DNA of 64,000 nt from Clostridium sp. BNL1100 (GCF_000244875.1 NC_016791.1:663501-727500); one strand, 5' to 3'. Shown: positions 8,983-18,267, numbered from the stretch's first letter. Notes: a model not told the origin generated them from the letters alone. A program made the numbers and translations.

Positions 8983-9342
8983 TTGTATTACCTCACTTCT
9001 TTAAGTTTTAAACGTGTTAAATGCTTGTGTAATACTAGGTGGGGTTGTTTTATAGAGCATATATCATACAAATAATACCAAAAATATAATAAATTATCAA
9101 TAATTCAATTAAAATGTAGCAAAAGCCCCTTGCAAGCATTTAAATTCTTATTACAAAATCTGAATAAAATTACAATATATGTTATAATTTACAATAATAC
9201 ATATACTATGGTTATGGCATACCATTTAAGGAGGTCATAATTTTAAAGGTAAAATATCCATAAGAAAATCTCTATTTTTTATAATTACAAGTAAATTTTT
9301 AATTAATTTAAACTCATTAAGGTTAAGTATGTAGGAATCTTT
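8983..9342. other. Gene-poor AT-rich spacer with a possible lost gene start
   Basis: No intact ORF was found. A TATAAT box lies at 9183-9188 with only a weak -35. A strong AAGGAGG ribosome site at 9229-9235 is followed not by a start codon but by a frame reading NFKGKISIRKSLFFIITSKF (about 9239-9298), which stops at 9332. This looks like the N-terminus of a membrane protein that has lost its ATG. The identity of that protein is not clear. Confidence 0.35.
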
Positions 9343-9753
9343 GTGAGTTCAAATAAAATAATTCGGCTGAAGTTTACAAACAAATTCGGCTTGTTTGCCT
9401 TCGAAATCTCACAGGACGTAGCTCCGGATGTTGTAATAGCCAGCTTGCTGTATGAAGATTATAAGCTTGAGGGATTCGATACGTATACAAATTTGTTTAA
9501 ATATAAGCTTGGATTTGAGGTTGATTTCTTCAACATTACAAATATGAAATTCGATTGGTTAAGAGCAAATGAGGAATATGTTAGTTCTTATATTTCATTG
9601 GATTACAAGTTTATAGATGAAAAGAAAACAAAATTTACTAAAAATAAAATACCCGTATTTAATATTCTGAATAAAGATGATTCCGATACTATTGCGAAAC
9701 AAACTATCGAAAAACTTACCGGGTATGCGGATGTACAGATACATATACTTTGA
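9343..9753 (+). CDS. Hypothetical protein, 136 aa
   Basis: The frame starts at GTG 9343 with a modest AGGA upstream (about 9333-9336). The product is soluble, rich in Phe, Lys, Asp and Ile, and has no signal peptide or membrane segment. I recognise no family. Its 3' end overlaps in another frame with an acyl-carrier-like remnant, and it lies in a decayed neighbourhood. It may be a real orphan gene or a fragment of a longer one whose start was lost. Confidence 0.35.
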   Translation: MSSNKIIRLKFTNKFGLFAFEISQDVAPDVVIASLLYEDYKLEGFDTYTNLFKYKLGFEVDFFNITNMKFDWLRANEEYVSSYISLDYKFIDEKKTKFTKNKIPVFNILNKDDSDTIAKQTIEKLTGYADVQIHIL

Positions 9754-9874
9754 TGTAAAGAGTCAATTCAATATTACTATTCCTCAAGAGGATATGGCTA
9801 AAGGAAAATTTACTACATTTGGTGGTATATTTGAAATAATACTAAGTAAGATGAAGCAAAGAAATATATCATAA
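9746..9874 (+). pseudogene. Possible acyl carrier protein C-terminal remnant
   Basis: This frame encodes FDVKSQFNITIPQEDMAK followed by GKFTTFGGIFEIILSK. The pattern (acidic helix, FNITIPxEDM, then a short turn and a hydrophobic helix) resembles the second half of an acyl or peptidyl carrier protein. The half that would carry the phosphopantetheine Ser (DSL motif) is not present upstream, so no working carrier is encoded. The nearest upstream ATGs in frame give an unrelated leader. The link with the neighbouring BtrH-like gene is suggestive only. Confidence 0.35.
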
Positions 9875-9895
9875 CTATAGATTGAGTAGGCATTT

Positions 9896-9932
9896 AAAAC
9901 TCTTACCCTTATACCTAGGTAAGAGTTTTTTG
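9896..9932 (+). terminator. Rho-independent terminator
   Basis: The stem AAAACTCTTACC pairs with GGTAAGAGTTTT across a loop of about 10 bases and runs into a short T tract. It separates the decayed region from azlC. Confidence 0.75.
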
Positions 9933-9953
9933 ATGAGAAGACATCAAATTATA

Positions 9954-9962
9954 TGTTATAAT
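9954..9962 (+). promoter_or_regulatory. Extended -10 promoter for azlCD
   Basis: TGTTATAAT fits TGnTATAAT and lies 46 bases before the azlC ATG, just after the terminator at 9896-9932. Confidence 0.45.
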
Positions 9963-10008
9963 ACTACTTGTTGTTAATTCACAAGAAAATGGAAAAAGGA
10001 TATTAGAA

Positions 10009-10755
10009 ATGTTAACTAAGCAAGAGAAAGTATTACATAGCAAACACACGGTATTGCAGGATTTCCTTGATGGTTCAAAACAAAGCCTTCCTATAGCCTT
10101 GGGGTATTTTCCCGTATCCTTTACATTCGGGCTTATGGCTGTAAAGGGCGGAATACCTGTTTGGATAGTCATATTAATATCAATGACAAACCTCACTTCG
10201 GCGGGACAGTTTGCAGGAACAAACCTGATTATAGCAGGAGCGGGTCTTGCTGAAATTACGATTACTACCTTTGTTATAAATATCAGATACATGCTTATGT
10301 CCTTGTCCCTATCCCAGAAAATTGTTGAGGGTATACCGGGATATAAACGTTGGATAATGTCTTTCGGAATCACCGATGAAACCTTTACAGTAGCTGCCAT
10401 GCAAAAAAAGGATATAACTTTTTCCTTTATGACAGGACTTGAAGTGCTGCCCTATATCGGGTGGGCCGCAGGCACCGCAGCTGGTGCCATAGTGTGTACC
10501 ATACTGCCCGAATCTTTGCAGAATTCAATGGGTATTGCTTTATACGCAATGTTTATAGCACTTGTAATTCCGGCGGCGAAGAAGTCAAAAGCTGCTCTGA
10601 TTGTGGCAGGATGTGCTATATTTATAAGTTCTCTTATAAAATGGGCACCTGTCTTTTCTGCTGTATCAGGGGGATGGAGAATAATCATAGCCACATTTAT
10701 TGCATGTACAATAGGTGCAAAGCTTTTTCCAATGGAGGATACGGCAAATGACTAA
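10009..10755 (+). CDS. azlC: AzlC branched-chain amino-acid exporter, large subunit
   Basis: The 248-residue membrane protein opens with SKQSLPIALGYFPVSFTFGLMA, the typical start of the AzlC family, and has about six hydrophobic segments. AzlC works with the small subunit AzlD to export branched-chain amino acids and their analogues. AAAAGGA lies upstream of the ATG. The last codons overlap the start of azlD, the normal arrangement for this pair. Length and order are as usual for the family; substrate specificity cannot be read from the sequence. Confidence 0.9.
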   Translation: MLTKQEKVLHSKHTVLQDFLDGSKQSLPIALGYFPVSFTFGLMAVKGGIPVWIVILISMTNLTSAGQFAGTNLIIAGAGLAEITITTFVINIRYMLMSLSLSQKIVEGIPGYKRWIMSFGITDETFTVAAMQKKDITFSFMTGLEVLPYIGWAAGTAAGAIVCTILPESLQNSMGIALYAMFIALVIPAAKKSKAALIVAGCAIFISSLIKWAPVFSAVSGGWRIIIATFIACTIGAKLFPMEDTAND

Positions 10756-11059
10756 TACTTTGATTGCAGTACTTCTTATGGCATTGGTTACATATATTCC
10801 AAGAGTGCTTCCCATGGCTGTGTTCAAAAATAAAATAAAGTCCCGGTTTATAACTGCATTTCTGGGATATGTACCTTATGCAGTTCTGGGAGCTATGATA
10901 TTTCCTGATATACTTACATCTACAGGGCATCTTTTGTCAGCTGTCATAGGGCTTGGAGTTGCAGTTATACTGGCCTACTTTGAAAAAAGTCTGTTAAAGG
11001 TAGCTGTGTGTGCAATTGCCGTTGTTTACGTTTGTGAGATGATAATTTCCAGAGCGTAG
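10748..11059 (+). CDS. azlD: AzlD branched-chain amino-acid exporter, small subunit
   Basis: The 103-residue hydrophobic protein has the AzlD pattern: MTNTLIAVLLMALVTYIPRV, the FLGYVPYAVLGAMIFP segment, and about four membrane spans. The ATG at 10748 is chosen because the product then begins at the family's normal N-terminus, GGAGG lies about 10 bases upstream, and the start overlaps the azlC stop by eight bases, which suggests translational coupling. It should assemble with AzlC in the cytoplasmic membrane. Confidence 0.88.
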   Translation: MTNTLIAVLLMALVTYIPRVLPMAVFKNKIKSRFITAFLGYVPYAVLGAMIFPDILTSTGHLLSAVIGLGVAVILAYFEKSLLKVAVCAIAVVYVCEMIISRA

Positions 11060-11063
11060 AATA

Positions 11064-11072
11064 TGATATAAT
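11064..11072 (+). promoter_or_regulatory. Extended -10 promoter for glpK-proA-ridA
   Basis: TGATATAAT fits TGnTATAAT, directly after the azlD stop and 58 bases before the glpK ATG. Confidence 0.4.
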
Positions 11073-11129
11073 AATGATAACTAATAAAAAAATAGAGCAA
11101 CTTTGTGCTATACAAAGGGGACGGGATTT

Positions 11130-12626
11130 ATGCATAAGAGATACATTTTATCCCTTGACCAGGGGACTACCAGCTCCAGAGCAGTAATATTTGACAGCTT
11201 AAACGGTAATATAGCCGGAATAAAGAATGTGCCGTTGCAGCAGTATTATCCTCAGCCCGGGTGGGTTGAGCATGATGCTGAAGATATATTCAGAGACCAG
11301 ATGGCTGCTATAACTGGAGCAATAAAGATGGCCGGAATAAGTCCTGAAGCAATAGCTTGCATCGGTATCACAAACCAGAGGGAGACCGTAGTTGTCTGGG
11401 ACAAAAACACAGGAAAACCTTTACATAGAGCCATTGTGTGGCAGTGCAGGAGAAGTTCTGAAATTTGTGACAGTTTAAAGATGGCTGGCTTGAGAGATAA
11501 AATCAAAAGCAAAACCGGGCTGGTAATAGATGCATATTTTTCGGGAACCAAGATAAAATGGATTTTGGATCAGGTTGAGGGAGCGAAGGATAAGGCTCAA
11601 AGGGGAGAGCTCCTTGCCGGAACCATAGATTCATGGCTTATCTGGAATTTAACCGGGGGTAGAAAGCACATCACGGATTATTCAAATGCATCCAGAACCA
11701 TGCTATATAATATAAATGATTTAAAATGGGATGAAGAATTGCTGAAAGAACTGGAGATACCGGCGTGTATGTTGCCGGAAGTAGTTTCATCATCCGGGGT
11801 ATGTGCGTATTCAAATGAAAAAATTCTAGGAGCAAAAATCCCTATTTCCGGAATAGCCGGAGACCAGCATGCATCTCTTTTCGGGCAAGCCTGCTTTAAA
11901 CAGGGCGATGCAAAAAATACGTATGGTACCGGCTGTTTTATTCTGATGAATACTGGAAAGTCACTTGTACCTTCAAAAAACAATCTTCTTACTACTATTG
12001 CATGGGGTATCGATAATCAGGTGGAATATGCACTTGAAGGCAGTGTATTCAATGCCGGAGCAGCCATTCAGTGGTTAAGAGATGAACTTGGCATAATAAA
12101 GACCGCACATGAAAGTGATATTGAGGCAGAAAAAGTTCCAGACACTGGTGGAGTATATGTTGTTCCTGCATTTACGGGATTAGGTGCGCCGTACTGGGAT
12201 ATGTATGCCCGTGGTACAATTCTGGGGATAACCAGAGGGACAAACAAGAGGCATATTATTAGGGCCACCCTGGAGTCCATAGCATATCAGAGCAGGGATG
12301 TACTGAAAGCTATGGAACTGGATTCAGGGATAGAGCTAAATGCACTCAAGGTAGACGGAGGTGCAAGCGCAAGCGACTTTCTTATGCAGTTTCAGGCAGA
12401 TATACTGGATATACCTGTCCAAAGGCCTGTAATAAGGGAAACAACAGCACTTGGTTCTGCATTTTTGGCGGGACTCGGAGTTGGGATATGGACATCCAAG
12501 GAAGAGATTGAAAAGGCATGGAATCTTGACAAGACATATGTGCCTATAGGAAATAAAAAATACTTTGACGGTCTATACTTAAAGTGGAAGAAAGCGGTTG
12601 AAAAATCAATGAAATGGGATATTTAG
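11130..12626 (+). CDS. glpK: Glycerol kinase
   Basis: The product phosphorylates glycerol to glycerol 3-phosphate with ATP in the cytoplasm. The 498-residue FGGY-family protein begins [14 protein letters not shown] (phosphate-binding loop 1) and contains GITNQRET, the substrate-site segment WQCRRSSE, and the ATP-domain motif [16 protein letters not shown]. Length is normal. The ATG at 11130 is chosen over an upstream GTG/ATG in frame because AGGGG precedes it and the family starts here. No glycerol facilitator or glycerol-3-phosphate dehydrogenase lies next to it. proA follows after nine bases, so glpK probably heads a mixed operon. Confidence 0.95.
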   Translation: MHKRYILSLDQGTTSSRAVIFDSLNGNIAGIKNVPLQQYYPQPGWVEHDAEDIFRDQMAAITGAIKMAGISPEAIACIGITNQRETVVVWDKNTGKPLHRAIVWQCRRSSEICDSLKMAGLRDKIKSKTGLVIDAYFSGTKIKWILDQVEGAKDKAQRGELLAGTIDSWLIWNLTGGRKHITDYSNASRTMLYNINDLKWDEELLKELEIPACMLPEVVSSSGVCAYSNEKILGAKIPISGIAGDQHASLFGQACFKQGDAKNTYGTGCFILMNTGKSLVPSKNNLLTTIAWGIDNQVEYALEGSVFNAGAAIQWLRDELGIIKTAHESDIEAEKVPDTGGVYVVPAFTGLGAPYWDMYARGTILGITRGTNKRHIIRATLESIAYQSRDVLKAMELDSGIELNALKVDGGASASDFLMQFQADILDIPVQRPVIRETTALGSAFLAGLGVGIWTSKEEIEKAWNLDKTYVPIGNKKYFDGLYLKWKKAVEKSMKWDI

Positions 12627-12635
12627 GAGGTAAAA

Positions 12636-13934
12636 ATGGACATAAGACAATTATGTGAAAATGCCGGTGAGGCATCTGTAAAAATGGCTGCACTTAGCGG
12701 AGAAGTTAAGAACGATGCACTATTGAAAATAGCTGATGCACTACTTGCAAACAGTAAAAGAATCATAGAAGCAAATCAACATGACCTTGAAAGAAGCGAA
12801 AAGGAGAATCTGGCTTCACCGCTTCTTAAAAGACTTAAATTTGACGAAAAGAAATTAAATGATGTAGTTGAAGGAATTAAAAGTCTCAAGGTCCTAGAAG
12901 AACCTGTAGGGAAAACTCTATTTTCAAATATGCTGGACGATGACCTTGAGCTGTTTAAAGTTACCTGTCCAATAGGTGTTATAGGTATCATATTTGAATC
13001 AAGGCCAGACGCACTTGTGCAGATATCAACTCTCTGCCTTAAAAGTGGAAACTGTGTTCTCCTTAAAGGCGGTTCCGAGGCAAAAGAAACAAACCGAGTT
13101 CTGACAGATGTCATAGAAGAAGCTACCGTAGTAGCCGGACTGCCCAAGGGATGGATAAGTCTTCTTGAAAGCAGGGACGATGTAAATGAAATGCTGAAAA
13201 TGGATGAATATATTGACCTGGTAATTCCAAGGGGTTCAAATGAGTTTGTACGCTATATAATGGATAATTCAAGAATACCCGTAATGGGCCATGCAGACGG
13301 TATTTGCCACGTATATGTGGACTCTGGTGCAGACTTGGAAATGGCAAAGAAAATCACAGTGGATTCAAAAACTCAGTACGTTGCAGTGTGCAATGCTACG
13401 GAAACCCTATTGGTTGACAGGGCGATAGCAAAGGAATTTCTACCGGGATTAAAGGCTGAACTTGATAAAAAGAATGTTGAAATATTCGGAGATGAAGAAA
13501 CAGCTAAAATCATAGAAGTTAAACCTGCCAGCGACCAAGACTGGGCAACAGAGTACCTTGATTACATTATATCCATAAAGATTGTTTCCGGTGTGGATGA
13601 AGCTATAAAACATATCAATACTTATGGCTCAGGGCATACTGACAGTATAGTGACAAAGGATAAAACAACAGCAGTTAAATTTATGAACCTTGTTGATTCC
13701 GGAAATGTTTTCTGGAATGCTTCTACAAGATTTAGCGATGGTTTCAAATATGGTTTTGGTGCCGAGGTAGGAATAAGCACAAGTAAGCTTCATGCTAGAG
13801 GCCCCGTAGGTTTGGATGGTTTGTTGAGTTGCAAATACATGCTGATTGGCAACGGGCAGGTTGTTGATGATTATGCCACAAGCAAGAGACACTTTAAGCA
13901 TGTAAAAATGAATAAGCAAATTGAAGAGATATAA
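12636..13934 (+). CDS. proA: Gamma-glutamyl phosphate reductase
   Basis: ProA reduces gamma-glutamyl phosphate with NADPH to glutamate semialdehyde in proline synthesis. The 432-residue protein has the aldehyde-dehydrogenase-like fold, the IGIIFESRPDALVQIS segment, the LLKGGSEAKETN segment, and the catalytic Cys252 in VAVCNATETLL. It ends with GLLSCKYMLIGNGQV, as usual. GGAGG precedes the ATG, and the gap from glpK is nine bases. The kinase partner ProB is not in the window. Confidence 0.95.
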   Translation: MDIRQLCENAGEASVKMAALSGEVKNDALLKIADALLANSKRIIEANQHDLERSEKENLASPLLKRLKFDEKKLNDVVEGIKSLKVLEEPVGKTLFSNMLDDDLELFKVTCPIGVIGIIFESRPDALVQISTLCLKSGNCVLLKGGSEAKETNRVLTDVIEEATVVAGLPKGWISLLESRDDVNEMLKMDEYIDLVIPRGSNEFVRYIMDNSRIPVMGHADGICHVYVDSGADLEMAKKITVDSKTQYVAVCNATETLLVDRAIAKEFLPGLKAELDKKNVEIFGDEETAKIIEVKPASDQDWATEYLDYIISIKIVSGVDEAIKHINTYGSGHTDSIVTKDKTTAVKFMNLVDSGNVFWNASTRFSDGFKYGFGAEVGISTSKLHARGPVGLDGLLSCKYMLIGNGQVVDDYATSKRHFKHVKMNKQIEEI

Positions 13935-13955
13935 AGACATAAAGGAGTGATTAAA

Positions 13956-14336
13956 ATGGCATTTGAGATTATTTCAACTGACAAGGCACCTGCCGCGATA
14001 GGTCCGTATTCACAAGCGGTTAAATGCGGAAATGTTATATATACCTCGGGAGCGATTCCAGTACACCCCGCCAGCGGGAATGTTGTTGCTGGAGGGGCAG
14101 TCCAACAGGCAGAGCAGGCAATCAAAAACCTTGCAGAAGTTCTAAAAGGAGCCGGTGCAGGTCTGGGTAACGTTATAAAAACTACTGTTTTCATAAAAGA
14201 TATGAATGACTTTGCAGCAATAAACGAAGTATATAAAAAATTCTTTACGGACAATTATCCTGCAAGGTCATGCGTAGAGGTTGCGAGACTTCCAAAGGAT
14301 GTCCTAATCGAGATAGAATGTATTGCTGTATTATAG
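13956..14336 (+). CDS. ridA: RidA-family enamine/imine deaminase
   Basis: The 126-residue protein has the classic RidA pattern APAAIGPYSQAVK, YTSGAIPVHPASG, and the C-terminal PARSCVEVARLPKDVLIEIE with the key Arg. RidA proteins are trimers that hydrolyse reactive enamines released by PLP enzymes, such as 2-aminoacrylate. The ATG at 13956 is chosen because AAAGGAG lies upstream and the family starts with MxFEIIST-like sequence. It closes the glpK-proA-ridA run and is followed by a terminator. Confidence 0.93.
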   Translation: MAFEIISTDKAPAAIGPYSQAVKCGNVIYTSGAIPVHPASGNVVAGGAVQQAEQAIKNLAEVLKGAGAGLGNVIKTTVFIKDMNDFAAINEVYKKFFTDNYPARSCVEVARLPKDVLIEIECIAVL

Positions 14337-14347
14337 ATGAAAGCATA

Positions 14348-14394
14348 AAAAAATCAATGAGTGACTTCTTTTTAAGCTCCCATTGATTTTTTTA
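14348..14394. terminator. Bidirectional terminator between ridA and the minus-strand gene
   Basis: AAAAAAATCAATG pairs with CATTGATTTTTTT. T tracts on both strands allow it to end ridA and the convergent gene ending at 14410. Confidence 0.7.
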
Positions 14395-14409
14395 GTTTAT
14401 ATAATAATT

Positions 14410-16872
14410 TTAAAGATCTCTATAGAAAATCAGATTTGCTTCCATATCTTCGTCCATAGGGCCGTTCTTGAATAATTTAGTATACTTGCTTGTAAGTGAC
14501 TTAGCCATCTTGGCTCTGGAGGTATTCAGCTGCATAGACAGGTCTGAAAATGCAGGCTGTTTTGCAAGATTTGTCCTTTGCTCTTTAGGGAGAGGACAGT
14601 ACCTGAATAATATTGATCTTGCTATTTTGTTGAGTCTGAGGATACCTTTTGATTCATAATTTATCCAGACATCATAATCGCTTGTGAAAATATCCTTCAT
14701 CATGTTCCTGTTTTTCTGTATCTGTACTTTGATTTTTTCCTTTGCTTCTTCGGAAAGGTCATGGTTTTTCTTATAGAACTGAATGTAATCGGTGTATTCC
14801 GAAGTCAAAGATTTTTCAGTTATATCGTTCCATGCCACACCCATCATTGTTCTGCACAGTTCCCATCTGAATGCACCGATAAGTTTCAATACCATATCAT
14901 ATATGTTTTCATCTGTAAATGCAGGGAAAATGAATCTACCGGGTGTATTTCGGCCTCTTCCTGTTATCTCCTGCCACATGGAAGCTCGAGAACCAAAGGT
15001 AGGCACTATGATAATGTCAGGAAGAATCTCTTTCATTATCGGTTCTTTCTCTATATTTTTCTTTTCGTTTTTGTACCAGATTTCCCTGTAAAATACTGAA
15101 AAATCAGTTTCAAGGATATTCATTATTGCATCTGTAATCTTATGCGGAGTCACAACTGATTTCTCAAGATCACGAGTGATAATATCTTTATGCAAAATAG
15201 GAAAATAGCTGCTCATGTGACCATGGCACACTTTCTGATTTGTTTTTAACATGTTATTTATTTCAAAGCTAACCTTGGCGTTAAAGTCCTTTTCGTATGC
15301 CGGCTTATCAAGGTCGGTAACAATTTTCCTTTTCTTCATATCTCTGAATACATCATAATAATCCTGCCCGAAATCATTGATAGAAGGTTCCTTACGGTTA
15401 TTATAAATTTCTTGAAGCCACTTTGTTGCACTTTGTATAGTGAATTTCGAATTCGCATATTCCTTGTCGCATAGTCTATATAAAGCAATGGCTTGTTCTT
15501 TGGTCACAAGACGTTCATCCATATAACCAAAATTTAAGAACATACTTATAATTTTTGGATACTGGCCGCTTTCCTGAGCTTTTTTGAAAGCAGTTTCATA
15601 AACAGTAAAGAAATCACTTGTAAGTGAAGAACGAAGCTCTCTTGCTTCAGAGTCGCTGGCGGATTTATCCTTTAAGGCTCTGAAATGACTGAGCCGTTTA
15701 TTAAAACTGTCTTTAAAATCCATAGTGCAGCCGCATATTGTTAAAATCTTTTCAAGACTGTTTTCAAGTTCCTTTGGAAGCTCATTTCCTGAATAAGTAC
15801 CGTCATCATTCTGAGGTATACGGTTTATGGACGCCTTTTCCTTAACAGCCTCAACCATTTCACTAATCTTTGAAATGGTTATGGAGTTAAAACAGTCAAA
15901 CTCATTCTGAAGCCTGCCAATGCAGTTTGCAATAACTGCAGCAGATTGTTCCATAATCCCGTAAAGAGTCAGTACTGCTTCCTTATCATCCTTTGAATCT
16001 ACCGCTATTCTTGCGTAAGAAGACATAAGGTTCACCGGGGCAGTATAGAGACAGTAGATATTATTGTATAATTGGGACAGCTTACTCTTAATTTCACCTA
16101 CAAGGGATTCCATGAGATCAGAACCCTTTTTTATATGATATTCGCAAACGTAGCCTTCACTGTTGAAAAAGCCCTTTCTTTGCTCAAGAGGTACGTTAAG
16201 CAGTTTTGAAAAATACTCAAAACCTGCATCATCTATTTCATTCTCAGTGTCTCCACAATTTTCACATATATATGTATTTGATAAGGAATCCGTATCAACA
16301 GGGAAGAAACGTATTCCGTTATCTCTTGCTTCCTGATAAGCGTTTTTGTAGTAATCCAGGTTCTCTATCTCAGGAGAATATTTAAAGTAATATTTATCCT
16401 TTATAGCCCAATAATATACGGATAGGTTCTTTACCAATATATCCAGACTCCTGCAAATAGGGAGAAGTTTCTGATAGGAATCATAGCTCAGGTCGATGAG
16501 TGTTGCAAGAGATGAGACAATATATGTTGAATAATCCTTTTGAGTATTCATGATATCTCTGATACCATTAGCAGATGAAGCTTGAAAACAGTATAAATTA
16601 CAAGCTTCCTGGGATCTTAAACTAAAGGAGTTCTTTCCGCTTTTCAAAATGTCATTAACGCTTAGAAAAGTATTCTGCTCCAAGGTAAAAAGACGGCAGC
16701 TGTTATCAGCTGTGTAGCCTTCATTATTTGGTGCTGTATCAAAGGGCGACAGTAAAACATCCAGCTTCCCCTGGAGCATTAAAATAACTGATGATACTCT
16801 GTCACCCTCAAAAATAATCGTTTCGTTCTGACCGGACAAATATTGGCCTGCATAGTCTGATTTTATGCCCAT
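14410..16872 (-). CDS. Large protein with N-terminal cyclic-nucleotide-binding-like domain
   Basis: This 820-residue protein has an N-terminal region (about residues 15-120) with the cNMP-binding pattern: IFEGDRVSSVILMLQGKLDVL, later FLSVNDIL as the stand-in for the phosphate-binding cassette. The rest is mostly helical with no DNA-binding HTH of Crp type. A Cys pair occurs in YICENCGDTE (about residue 207), and another Cys in GYVCEYHI. There is no signal peptide and no clear membrane span. It stands alone on the minus strand between terminators, with an AAGGAGAT site upstream. The canonical RxA Arg of cAMP-binding cassettes is not evident, so the ligand may differ or be absent. The function is unknown to me; it could be a signal-responsive scaffold. 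Confidence 0.6.
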   Translation of the reverse strand: MGIKSDYAGQYLSGQNETIIFEGDRVSSVILMLQGKLDVLLSPFDTAPNNEGYTADNSCRLFTLEQNTFLSVNDILKSGKNSFSLRSQEACNLYCFQASSANGIRDIMNTQKDYSTYIVSSLATLIDLSYDSYQKLLPICRSLDILVKNLSVYYWAIKDKYYFKYSPEIENLDYYKNAYQEARDNGIRFFPVDTDSLSNTYICENCGDTENEIDDAGFEYFSKLLNVPLEQRKGFFNSEGYVCEYHIKKGSDLMESLVGEIKSKLSQLYNNIYCLYTAPVNLMSSYARIAVDSKDDKEAVLTLYGIMEQSAAVIANCIGRLQNEFDCFNSITISKISEMVEAVKEKASINRIPQNDDGTYSGNELPKELENSLEKILTICGCTMDFKDSFNKRLSHFRALKDKSASDSEARELRSSLTSDFFTVYETAFKKAQESGQYPKIISMFLNFGYMDERLVTKEQAIALYRLCDKEYANSKFTIQSATKWLQEIYNNRKEPSINDFGQDYYDVFRDMKKRKIVTDLDKPAYEKDFNAKVSFEINNMLKTNQKVCHGHMSSYFPILHKDIITRDLEKSVVTPHKITDAIMNILETDFSVFYREIWYKNEKKNIEKEPIMKEILPDIIIVPTFGSRASMWQEITGRGRNTPGRFIFPAFTDENIYDMVLKLIGAFRWELCRTMMGVAWNDITEKSLTSEYTDYIQFYKKNHDLSEEAKEKIKVQIQKNRNMMKDIFTSDYDVWINYESKGILRLNKIARSILFRYCPLPKEQRTNLAKQPAFSDLSMQLNTSRAKMAKSLTSKYTKLFKNGPMDEDMEANLIFYRDL

Positions 16873-16936
16873 TTTGATCTCCTTTACCTGTACGAAAATT
16901 GAACATTAACATTTGTGGTAAATATTTGAACATAAC

Positions 16937-16963
16937 AAAAAAGCTAGGTTATTCACCTAGCTC
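16937..16963 (-). terminator. Terminator of asd
   Basis: On the minus strand AGCTAGGT pairs with ACCTAGCT over a short loop and is followed by TTTTTT. It lies about 60 bases past the asd stop. Confidence 0.75.
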
Positions 16964-17023
16964 ATTTATCGGCATATTATACTAAATTATTTACCTAATT
17001 CTAAGAAAAATAGGTAATATTAC

Positions 17024-18109
17024 TTATTTTGCATGAATATATCCTTGGGACTTTAGGTACTCTGCCATGAGTACGCCACCGCCTGCAGCGCCACGGACAG
17101 TATTGTGTGAGAGACAAACAAATTTATAATCATAAATAGTATCTTCACGAAGTCTTCCAGCAGTTATACCCATTCCGTTTTCAGCATCTCTGTCCAATTT
17201 GGTTTGTGGTCTGTTGTCTTCTTCAAAATATTTTATGAACTGCTTTGGTGCACTTGGTAAATCCAGAAGTTGAGGTTCACCCTTAAAGTTTTTCCATAAC
17301 TCAAGTATCTCTTCTTTTGAAGGTTTGTTTTCAAAGGAAACAAACACTGCAGCAAGGTGACCGTCAGTTACAGGCACTCTTATACACTGTGTAGTTATAA
17401 GGGGTGATGATGTCTTTACAATTTCTCCGTTCTCAACTTTACCCCAGATTTTCAAAGGTTCCTGTTCACTTTTTTCTTCCTCTCCACCGATATAAGGTAT
17501 TACGTTATCAATCATTTCAGGCCAGTCGGTGAAATTCTTTCCTGCACCGGAAATTGCCTGGTAAGTAGTTGCAACAACGTTTTTAATACCGTATTTCATT
17601 AGAGGCGTAAGAGCAGGAACATAGCTTTGGATTGAACAATTTGGCTTAACCGCAATGAATCCGTATTTTGTTCCGAGTCTTTTTCTCTGAGCATCTATTG
17701 CCTTTACATGATCTGCATTGATTTCAGGTATAAGCATAGGTACGTCAGGAGTCCACCTGTGTGCCGAATTGTTGGAAACTACAGGAGTTTCATTTTTCGC
17801 ATATTCTTCCTCGAGCTTCTTGATCTCATCCTTTTTCATATCAACTGCACAGAAAACGAAATCCACTTCATCACAAATTTCTTTAACTTGTTCTGTTGCG
17901 TTTTTTATTACAATATTTTTAACGTTTTCAGGCATAGGTGTAGACATCTTCCATCTATTACCTACTGCTTCTTCGTATCTCTTTCCGGCAGATTTTTCAC
18001 TGGCAGCAATGGAAACGACTTCGAACCATGGATGGTTTTCAAGAAGTGAAATAAATCTTTGTCCAACCATTCCAGTACCACCGATTATACCAACTTTTAG
18101 CTTAGACAT
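17024..18109 (-). CDS. asd: Aspartate-semialdehyde dehydrogenase
   Basis: The enzyme reduces aspartyl phosphate to aspartate semialdehyde, the branch point to lysine/diaminopimelate, threonine and methionine. The 361-residue protein has the NADP-binding start VGIIGGTGMVGQRFI, the catalytic Cys158 in VKPNCSIQSY, and the C-terminal HNTVRGAAGG segment. It is of the longer archaeal/fungal-like Asd type also common in clostridia. AGGAGG precedes the ATG. An L,D-transpeptidase gene lies upstream on the same strand, consistent with a diaminopimelate-based wall, but the 158-base gap and a hairpin suggest separate control. Confidence 0.95.
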   Translation of the reverse strand: MSKLKVGIIGGTGMVGQRFISLLENHPWFEVVSIAASEKSAGKRYEEAVGNRWKMSTPMPENVKNIVIKNATEQVKEICDEVDFVFCAVDMKKDEIKKLEEEYAKNETPVVSNNSAHRWTPDVPMLIPEINADHVKAIDAQRKRLGTKYGFIAVKPNCSIQSYVPALTPLMKYGIKNVVATTYQAISGAGKNFTDWPEMIDNVIPYIGGEEEKSEQEPLKIWGKVENGEIVKTSSPLITTQCIRVPVTDGHLAAVFVSFENKPSKEEILELWKNFKGEPQLLDLPSAPKQFIKYFEEDNRPQTKLDRDAENGMGITAGRLREDTIYDYKFVCLSHNTVRGAAGGGVLMAEYLKSQGYIHAK

Positions 18110-18153
18110 CCTTTATGCCTCCTATTCGTAGATTTTCATATTATTGAAAGGAT

Positions 18154-18203
18154 ATTGAATGGAGGGTGAGTCGAATAAAACAATAAAGTGTCCACCATTC
18201 AAT
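18154..18203 (-). repeat. Inverted repeat in the asd upstream region
   Basis: ATTGAATGG (18154-18162) and CCATTCAAT (18195-18203) form a perfect nine-base inverted repeat around a 32-base loop, 45 bases before the asd start. No T tract follows on the minus strand, so it is not a classical terminator. It could be an operator or a leader structure. Confidence 0.4.
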
Positions 18204-18267
18204 GACATTTGTATTTGTATTGTGTATTTTATCACAATGACGTCCAAAATTCAATAATAAAAATTTT

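Noticed and set aside
10452-10930. Several other-frame ORFs over azlCD
   Set aside because: They are Cys/His-rich or low-quality shadows of the azlC and azlD frames with no ribosome sites.
18110-18267. Lysine riboswitch before asd
   Set aside because: The region is only 158 bases, lacks the conserved lysine-riboswitch core, and shows only one simple inverted repeat.
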